64,000 nt of DNA from Thermoplasmata archaeon. Its GTDB lineage: Archaea > Thermoplasmatota > Thermoplasmata > Methanomassiliicoccales > Methanomethylophilaceae. The DNA lies in contig SUTA01000010.1 in assembly GCA_015063135.1 (NCBI GenBank), positions 1-64,000 of the forward strand, written 5' to 3'. The notes under the pieces are model-generated. The model ran no database searches and was not told the origin of the DNA. It saw only the letters and a program-made list of their open reading frames with translations. The position numbers and the translations under genes were made by a program. This document shows, one piece after another, positions 58,237 through 64,000 of the stretch (the stretch's first letter is position 1; every line of letters starts with the position of its first letter).

Positions 58237-58749
58237 TCACAGGGTGTGATCGGACTCGTCCTGGAGGACGGAGCCGTAGCGGACGGTCAGGGCGTAGCAG
58301 TAGAGGGTGACGCTCGCCAGTATGCAGCCGAAGAACATGAACAGGGTCTCCGCGACGGATCCGGAGGCGACGGCGGCCAGGACCCCCAGGGCCAAGGCGC
58401 AGACGAAGTATATCTTCGACAGACGGATGATGGCCCGGGTGTTCTCCTCGGTGAAGGGGCTGTGCTCGTCGCGGATGGAGACCATGAGCCTGTAGACGGT
58501 CCATACCGTCACCAGTGCCAGCGCGAGGATCAGGACTATCTCCGCGACCCTTGCCGCCGATGCGACGTCATCCGGCACTCCGACCCCGAATACGGCGTCT
58601 AGCGCGTCCGCGAGGATGTCCGATGCGAAGGATCCGAAAGCCATGATCACGGCCGCCAGCAGGACTATGCCTATGACCGCCTCTCCGATCAGCATGGCCT
58701 TCGAGCCGTACTCGCAGACTCTCTTCAGGGTGTGCAGGTCCCCTTTCAT
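58237..58749 (-). CDS. DUF2975-family membrane protein
   Basis: A 170-residue protein with four hydrophobic helices (about residues 15-40, 65-90, 110-130, 140-160). The pair with a YozG-like Xre regulator 4 nt downstream is the usual context, suggesting a membrane-signal-linked switch. ATG 58749 (MKGDLHTL) with GGGTGC upstream is taken over the ATG 5 codons earlier. Ends in TGA. Confidence 0.82.
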   Translation of the reverse strand: MKGDLHTLKRVCEYGSKAMLIGEAVIGIVLLAAVIMAFGSFASDILADALDAVFGVGVPDDVASAARVAEIVLILALALVTVWTVYRLMVSIRDEHSPFTEENTRAIIRLSKIYFVCALALGVLAAVASGSVAETLFMFFGCILASVTLYCYALTVRYGSVLQDESDHTL

Positions 58750-58851
58750 GCACCCTCCATGCACTGATTCGGATTAATGATTAACGATAACCCTACGGTT
58801 CCGTAACCGCATCCTTTTATCCAAGTTGGACTATACATCCAATTGATAGCC

Positions 58852-59310
58852 ATGGTAGACAAGCAGACTGTCATCGGTGCGTTGCAGATAATCGTCACTA
58901 ACCTGTCCCAGCAGGCGGACGGGCACGACATCCAGGCCAAGGTCTTCGAATCCAAGGGATACTCAAAGCTCGCCAAGGTGTACGCCGACCACGCTGCCGA
59001 GGAGAGGGGATTCACCATGAAGATGGTCGAGAGGGTACTCGACATCGGCGGATTCCTCACCAACGGCGCGAAGATCGAGACCCCCATCCTCGACGACCCC
59101 GTCGAGTGCCTCAAGTACGACCTCGCGACCTCCGTCCAGGGGCTCGCCGAGCTCGATAGGGTTCTCCCCCTCGTCCACGACGACGTCACCACCTACGAGA
59201 TCCTCAAGGACTACTACATGGACGAGGAGCAGGACATGTACTGGACCGAGACCCAGCTCGCCCTCATCAACGAAATCGGGCTCCAGAACTGGCTCGTCGC
59301 CCAGCTCCGA
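58852..59310 (+). CDS. Bacterioferritin/ferritin-like protein
   Basis: A 152-residue four-helix ferritin-like protein. Possible di-iron ligands: Asp/His in QADGHDIQAKVFE, Glu-Glu in HAAEERGFT, and Glu/His or Glu in DEEQDMYWTE. Likely iron storage or peroxide defence. The normal end NWLVAQL is followed directly by CGA 59308-59310; the standard code would read 47 residues further through a terminator into dph2. ATG 58852 with TATA-like CTATACATCC upstream. Confidence 0.9.
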
Positions 59311-59324
59311 TCGTCAAACTCCAC

Positions 59325-59344
59325 AGGCGCCCTCCGGGGCGCCT
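59325..59344. terminator. Hairpin between ferritin and dph2
   Basis: AGGCGCCC/GGGCGCCT (59325-59332 with 59337-59344) lies 14 nt after the CGA end of the ferritin gene and before TCCCCTTATAC. It fits a terminator only if the ferritin gene ends at CGA, as the standard-code frame passes through it. Confidence 0.65.
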
Positions 59345-59362
59345 CCCCTTATACTAATAATA

Positions 59363-60364
59363 TCAAGATAGGCGGACGGGGGCCGGGCGTATCTGGTCGA
59401 ACTCGTAATCCGCCCATTCCCTCAGGCCCAGGGCGATCTCCAGCTCGGTGACCGTCAGCATCGGCTTCCCGTAGCGCGCGGAGTCGTCCATGGCTATGCG
59501 GGGGCACGCAGTGTTCACGTAGGCGTCGACCCGGTAGGCGGCCAGCGCATCCGGGTTGATCTCGTCGAGCAGCACCCTGCAGGCGCTGCGACCGGATTCC
59601 CTGATGGCGGCGCATATCCTGTCGGCCTCCTCCCTGCGGTTCTGCCCGATCTTCCTGCTCTCGACCACCAGGAAGCTATTGGCCAACCTGGCGGACTCGA
59701 TGGCTGCGAACCTGCGCCTGAGCATGCGGTCGCGCGTCTGCGACATATCCCTGAGCTCAGTAGTTATGGGGTTGAGGACATACACTGGCTTCCCCACGCC
59801 CAGGGCCACGGCGAGCGGGTGGAAGTCGCCCTCCCCGATGTACAGGAAGGCATCCACGTCCCCGAGGACGGCCTCGGCCGCGGAGCAGTTGCATCCCAGG
59901 ACCTGCCCGGGATGGCATATGCGGTCGTCCCCCTCCCCCACCAGGGCGGTGCGGCCGGTGGATTCCAGGATGACGACCATGTCAGGGATCAGCCCGAGGT
60001 ACTGGACGGTTGCGAGCACCCCGATCCTCTGCGGGATGCCCGAGATAGCGTCCTCGACGTCCCCGCCCAACCCGACATCGGACCTGGACTCGATGTAGAG
60101 GACCGTAGGGTCGTCCCCCTGGGACGGTATGGGCGAATGGCCGAAGTGCACGAGGGCGTCGAAGCGGCCTTTATGATCGTAGAGGTCACAGGCCCCGTAA
60201 CAGGGGAGGCCTATGACCGCAACGGAAGCACCGGTGCGCTCAGAAATCTCGTCGGATAGCTCCGCAGCCCGGACCTTCAGGCCCTCGGGCAATTGGAGGG
60301 CGACGGAGGCATAGCCTCCGTCGCGAATCCACGCAACGATGCGGTCCTGTTCGAAATCGAACAT
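59363..60364 (-). CDS. dph2: Diphthamide synthesis enzyme Dph2
   Basis: A 333-residue non-canonical radical SAM enzyme. The three cluster-binding cysteines are visible: GLPCYGAC, LGCNC and NTACPRIA, one per domain. It transfers the 3-amino-3-carboxypropyl group of SAM to EF2 His, the step before DphB. All Arg codons were read; no CGA. Start ATG 60364, end TGA. L10e begins only 9 nt downstream on the same strand, and it may be co-transcribed. Confidence 0.94.
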   Translation of the reverse strand: MFDFEQDRIVAWIRDGGYASVALQLPEGLKVRAAELSDEISERTGASVAVIGLPCYGACDLYDHKGRFDALVHFGHSPIPSQGDDPTVLYIESRSDVGLGGDVEDAISGIPQRIGVLATVQYLGLIPDMVVILESTGRTALVGEGDDRICHPGQVLGCNCSAAEAVLGDVDAFLYIGEGDFHPLAVALGVGKPVYVLNPITTELRDMSQTRDRMLRRRFAAIESARLANSFLVVESRKIGQNRREEADRICAAIRESGRSACRVLLDEINPDALAAYRVDAYVNTACPRIAMDDSARYGKPMLTVTELEIALGLREWADYEFDQIRPAPVRLS

Positions 60365-60372
60365 TTATGGTT

Positions 60373-60891
60373 TCACTGGATGAGCTCGGCTCCCTTCTCT
60401 ATGTCGATATAGCAGGGGGAGGGGAACTTCATGGATGCCCTCCAGAGGGCGTCCTTGGCGATGACCGCCTTCTCGGCGGGGACGCGGACGGTCAGGATGG
60501 CCTGGTTCCTCTCGAGCCTGGCTGCGGTCCCGACGGTCTTGCCGAATCCCTGGCGCATTCCGCTGGACACACGGTCCGCTCCTGCGCCGGTAGCGAGCTT
60601 GTTCTCCCTGAGGACGACGTGGGGGTACGCCCTGACGGTCATGTGGTAGTTGGCGACTCCGGCCTGACCGTTGAGGACCTTGTTGGCGGCGATACGGCCT
60701 GCCTCGATGGAGGTGTGCCTGATCTGCACGCGGTTCTTGACCCTGAGGGTGAGCACGACGGGGAACTCCTCCTTGAGGTTACCCATCTCATACTGGCTGA
60801 CCCTGCTCGCGGGGACTCCTCCCATGTATTCGCGGCGGGTGTACGCCTGTCCTTTGATCTGTCTGTACATCGATGCGGGCTTTCTTACCAT
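60373..60891 (-). CDS. rpl10e: Large-subunit ribosomal protein L10e (uL16)
   Basis: A 172-residue ribosomal protein. MVRKPASMYRQIKGQAYTRR is the archaeal L10e start (near-identical to family), with QIRHTSIEAGRIAANKVL and LRENKLATGAGADRVSSGMR as other landmarks. ATG 60891 is the family start; upstream in-frame codons belong to the leader. Ends in TGA. Confidence 0.96.
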   Translation of the reverse strand: MVRKPASMYRQIKGQAYTRREYMGGVPASRVSQYEMGNLKEEFPVVLTLRVKNRVQIRHTSIEAGRIAANKVLNGQAGVANYHMTVRAYPHVVLRENKLATGAGADRVSSGMRQGFGKTVGTAARLERNQAILTVRVPAEKAVIAKDALWRASMKFPSPCYIDIEKGAELIQ

Positions 60892-61077
60892 TTGCACCAC
60901 CTGATTGGTTGGAACGTGATAGGGACCCACGCCACACGGCGTACGGTCGCCTGGTTCTACGATAAGCGACCCAATGACAACTCGCATATAAACATTGCGA
61001 ACAGGAACGCACCCGCGTTTATAATATAGGGTCTGAACGGGCGAATAATAATTAAGCCGTTCGGCCATACTGGCGTC

Positions 61078-62079
61078 ATGCGCCAGTACGGATTCAAGGT
61101 CGTCCCCGCGGAGGACGACGCAGCAGTACCCGTCGCCGTGGCCGGCCAGGCCATGGTGGACATCCAGAAGCTCCTCACAGACATAGGCACCATGCTGGTG
61201 AAGGTCGAGCTCAGGGTGCAGGGGGACCTTGATCCCAGGCTGAAGGCCAAGTTCGACCTCAAGATCGGCGGATCATCCGGCTCCGGGATCGGCTCCGACC
61301 CGGACAAGGGCAGCGAGGACCTGATGGAGGAATCCATGAAGATGCTCTGCTCGACCCTCGACTTCCTCGGGAAGGGCGTCGTGGGCGACTGGTTCGACGA
61401 CTACTTCCCGGACCCGTACGGCAGGAGGGAGGTCGCCAGGGATGTGCTGGCATTGTGCGACCACCTCGACGGCTTCGTCCTCGAGTACGGCCCCGCGGAC
61501 GCCCAGAGGAGGTTCGGCAGGATCGACCGCGAGAAGGTCGCCGCCGTCGCCGACAGGGACGTCTCCAGGATACCCGCAGTGGTCATCGGAGTCATCTACA
61601 GGGACCCCGTGAAGGTCAACCACTGGCACATTTCCAACGGGAGCGACGATCTGGAGATCACCTTCGCCGACAACATAGCGAAGAACGACATCCCCGAGTT
61701 CGCGAAGGCGGGCCCGGTCATAGTCTCCGGCAGCGTCCGCCTGGACGAGGATGGCAGGCGCACCGCGGTCACCGACGTCAGCGGCTGCTACACATTCCCC
61801 ATGGTGAAGTTCCAGAGGATCATCACCCCGCAGAGGGACATACCCCTCCTGAACCCTGCCATCGGCACGCCCGGCTACGACGCGGATAAGGGGCTCTGGC
61901 ACCTTTCCTGCGAGCTCCTCGGCATAGACGAATCGAAGCCCTCCTGGGACGAGTGCGTCCTGGCCTTCCACGACTACTTCGAGTTCCTGTGGGAGACCTA
62001 CTGCGACACAGAGGAGACCTTCGAGGGCGAGGAGGCCGAGGTCCAGGAGTACCTGCGCTCCCTGATGCCCGTCGCGCGA
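61078..62079 (+). CDS. Hypothetical archaeal protein
   Basis: A 333-residue soluble acidic protein starting MRQYGFKVVP. Possible strand-rich region around AVVIGVIYRDPVKVNHWHISN and VIVSGSVRLDEDGRRTAVTD, and an acidic C-terminal helix (EETFEGEEAEVQEYLRS). No family recognised. It ends at CGA 62077-62079 after SLMPVA. The standard code would fuse it to the RNase P subunit that follows, even though a TATA-like TCTTATAGG and a new ATG lie between. ATG 61078 follows an AT-rich promoter shared divergently with L10e. Confidence 0.75.
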
Positions 62080-62136
62080 TTGCGAGCTTCCGCGCACGTT
62101 TCTTATAGGACTTCCGCAGTCGAGTCGCCGAGCACA

Positions 62137-62451
62137 ATGTCGAGGAGGCGCATATCCCACTCGGAGGTGGCCCGCATAGGCGAGCAACGCATCTCCAGGC
62201 TGCTCGACCTCTCGGTCGAGGCCCTCAGGGCCGGAAGGGCCGACAGGGCGCGCAGGTACGTGGATATAGCAAGGAGAATCGGCATGAAGACCCGCGTCGG
62301 CATGCCCAAGGACAGGCGCTACTGCAAGAGGTGCCTGGCGCCGCTCGTGCCCGGGCTCAGCTGCACGATCAGGCTGAACAACGGGACCAGGAGTGTCACA
62401 TGCGGGCTGTGCGGGAAGGTATGGCGCATGCCGTACGACGGAAGGGAGCGA
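62137..62451 (+). CDS. rnp4: RNase P protein component 4 (Rpr2/Rpp21)
   Basis: A 104-residue subunit of RNase P, which matures tRNA 5' ends. Helical N-terminus (ISHSEVARIGEQRISRLLDL) and Zn ribbon: YCKRCLAPLVPG and SVTCGLCGKV give the four Cys. ATG 62137 is about 30 nt after TCTTATAGG. The end reads GGG GAG CGA ACA TGA; CGA is 62449-62451, TGA 62457. The CRM gene begins 2 nt after CGA, suggesting coupling. Confidence 0.92.
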
Positions 62452-62453
62452 AC

Positions 62454-62747
62454 ATGACAGAGAGGGAAGCCAAGAAGGAGCTCATGAGGAGGGCCAACGA
62501 GATCAGCCCCACGGTCCATGTGGGCAAGGACGGCCTTGACGAGGGGCTCTACGCCGAGATCACTGCGCAGCTGAAGAAGAACCGCCTGATCAAGGTGAAG
62601 GTGCTGTCCAACTCCGACAGCGGGGCCAGAGACGCCGCGGACGCCATCGAGGCCGAGACCGGTGCGGTCGTGGTGGACGTGCGCGGAGGGGTCATAGTGC
62701 TGACCGACAAGCGCACCTGGACGTCGCTCTCCCAGAAGAAATTCCGA
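62454..62747 (+). CDS. CRM-domain (YhbY-like) RNA-binding protein
   Basis: A 97-residue CRM/YhbY protein: ANEISPTVHVGKDGLDEGLY, LKKNRLIKVKVL and VVVDVRGGVIVLTDKR make the single alpha/beta CRM fold. Associated with ribosome assembly. In-frame CGA occurs at 62745-62747 (after SQKKF) and again at 62757-62759, where the A is the first base of serS ATG (CGATG). The first would be the stop; the standard code runs to 62813 inside serS. Confidence 0.88.
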
Positions 62748-62758
62748 GTTGATTCACG

Positions 62759-64000
62759 ATGCTGGACGTTAACGTTATCAGGGAGGATCCCGAGAGGATC
62801 AGGACGATGCTGAGGAACAGGAACAAGGACGAGGCCATCCTCGACAGGTTCCTCGAGGCCGATGCGGAGTGGAGGTCCCTCACCAACGAGAACAACCGCC
62901 TCAGGAAGGTCAGGAACACCGTCTCCCAGGAGATCTCCAAGATGCCCAAGGGCGAGGAGAAGGATGCCAAGATCGCCGAGATGCGCGAGGTGGCGGACAA
63001 GGTCAAGGCCAACGACGAGAGGATGGCCGAGCTCGATGACATCAGGAACGACTGCATCCTCAACATCCCCAACATCCCCCACGAGTCCGTGCCCATCGGC
63101 AAGGACGAGAACGACAACGTCGTCGTGTACGAGAAGGGCGAGAAGCGCAAGTTCGACTTCAAGCCCAAGGAGCACTGGGAGATAGCCGAGGACCTGGACA
63201 TCATCGACTTCCAGAGGGGTACCAAGGTCGCCGGCAGCGGGTTCTACTGCCTCAAGGGCGACGGCGCCAGGCTCGAGAGGGCCATCATCAACTACTTCCT
63301 GGACATGCACCAGGACCAGGGCTACACCGAGCTGTTCCCCCCGGTGGTCGTCAACAAGGCCGCCGTCATAGGCACCGGGCAGTACCCCAACCTGAAGGAC
63401 GACATGTACTACCTCGAGAGGGACGACATGTTCCTCAACCCCACCGCGGAGGTCCCCATCACAAACCTCCTGCAGGACGAGATCCTGGAGAAGGAGCAGC
63501 TCCCGATCTACTACACCGCGTACCTGCCCTCGTTCAGGAGGGAGGTCGGTAAGCACGCCGACACCAGGGGCATCATCAGGGTCCACGAGTTCAACAAGGT
63601 GGAGATGGTCAACTTCGTCCTGCCCGAGAACTCCTACGCCAGGCTCGAGGAGCTGCGCCAGAACGCGGAGGACCTCATCACCGGCCTCGGCCTGCCCTAC
63701 AGGGTCCTCCTGCTGTGCACCGGCGACATGAGCTTCTCCTGCTCCAAGTGCTACGACCTCGAGCTGTACGCCCCCGGAGCGGACAGGTGGCTCGAGGCTT
63801 CCTCGTGCTCCAACTTCACCGACTTCCAGGCCAGGAGGGCCAGGATAAAGTACAGGCCCGAGCCGCACCTCAAGAGCGAGTTTGTGCACACCCTCAACGG
63901 CTCCGGACTGGCCCTGCCCAGGACGATGGTCGCCATCCTCGAGAACTACCAGAACAAGGACGGCACCGTCACCATCCCCGAGGTCCTAAGGCCCTACATG
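62759..64000 (+). CDS. serS: Seryl-tRNA synthetase, N-terminal 414 residues
   Basis: The gene starts ATG 62759 and runs off the window. An N-terminal antiparallel coiled coil (MLDVNVIREDPERIRTML to about residue 105) is followed by the class II core: FNPTAEVPI-like FLNPTAEVPITNLL, motif 2 YTAYLPSFRREVGK...RVHEFNKVEM, ELYAPGADRW and GSGLALPRTMVAILENYQN (motif 3). It is the common, not the methanogen-specific rare, SerRS. All codons seen avoid CGA. Confidence 0.95.
   Translation, partial: MLDVNVIREDPERIRTMLRNRNKDEAILDRFLEADAEWRSLTNENNRLRKVRNTVSQEISKMPKGEEKDAKIAEMREVADKVKANDERMAELDDIRNDCILNIPNIPHESVPIGKDENDNVVVYEKGEKRKFDFKPKEHWEIAEDLDIIDFQRGTKVAGSGFYCLKGDGARLERAIINYFLDMHQDQGYTELFPPVVVNKAAVIGTGQYPNLKDDMYYLERDDMFLNPTAEVPITNLLQDEILEKEQLPIYYTAYLPSFRREVGKHADTRGIIRVHEFNKVEMVNFVLPENSYARLEELRQNAEDLITGLGLPYRVLLLCTGDMSFSCSKCYDLELYAPGADRWLEASSCSNFTDFQARRARIKYRPEPHLKSEFVHTLNGSGLALPRTMVAILENYQNKDGTVTIPEVLRPYM

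Noticed and set aside
1-64000. CGA ends explained as random sequencing errors of TGA
   Set aside because: Errors would not hit only the stop codons of some 26 genes on both strands while leaving coding sequence with no internal CGA.
1-64000. CGA ends explained only by rare-codon avoidance
   Set aside because: Avoidance explains the lack of internal CGA but not why genes lack a standard stop at the homology end and have CGA precisely there.

Overview
The window is a dense, GC-rich stretch of archaeal chromosome, most likely from a methanogen of the Thermoplasmata side, close to Methanomassiliicoccales. This is inferred from the methanogenesis marker MtxX/Mmp4, archaeal ribosomal protein L10e, Dph2 and DphB for diphthamide, Trm5, an RNase P Rpr2-type subunit, TATA boxes about 25 nt before many starts, and leaderless genes. 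No 16S rRNA or mcr gene is present, so placement is by gene content only.

The most important observation is the genetic code. Many genes do not reach TGA, TAA or TAG at the end of their family homology. They reach an in-frame CGA exactly there. Reading CGA as stop gives normal lengths for QueC, dCTP deaminase, the thioredoxin-reductase-like enzyme, bacterioferritin and the NifX-like protein. It separates two unrelated genes otherwise fused at 61078-62451, and it produces CGATG stop/start overlaps in several operons. In about twenty genes read codon by codon I found no internal CGA, although AGG, CGC, AGA, CGG and CGT all occur. CDS ends below are placed at CGA where this applies, and the standard-code end is named in each entry. 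About 26 genes end in CGA, 31 in TGA, 5 in TAA and none in TAG.

Layout. 1-11 kb is accessory: the tail of a surface protein, a frameshifted tyrosine recombinase, three DUF4143-type AAA ATPases with unusual flanking repeats, a frameshifted MFS exporter, a NifX-like/Mrp pair, a Fic protein and a CBS-ParB protein. 11.4-16 kb holds tRNA-Gly, two paralogous DEAD-box helicases and a frameshifted HipA-like kinase. 16-29 kb holds valS, a PD-(D/E)XK transposase with a duplicated tail, CBS proteins, glyS, UspA, an amidohydrolase, a flavin reductase and small proteins. 29-38 kb holds a CNNM transporter, RNA-binding and PH-like membrane proteins, tRNA-Ile, CsoR with a copper-type ATPase, and an FNT-ABC-ABC operon. 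38-42 kb holds pirin, dcd, Trm5, a cyclophilin-like secreted protein and two copies of a structured RNA. 42-50 kb is a corrinoid-type uptake cluster and a divergent surface protein. 50-64 kb holds dphB, a second Fic, an ADP-forming acyl-CoA synthetase, queE-queC-queD-mtxX for archaeosine precursor and methanogenesis, a bile-acid-symporter-like transporter, an Xre/DUF2975 pair, bacterioferritin, dph2, L10e, an RNase P subunit, a CRM protein and serS, which is cut by the window end.

Four genes (recombinase, MFS, HipA, metal ATPase) each carry an apparent one-base deletion that would be repaired by turning GG/CC into GGG/CCC. These may be real pseudogenes or sequence errors.
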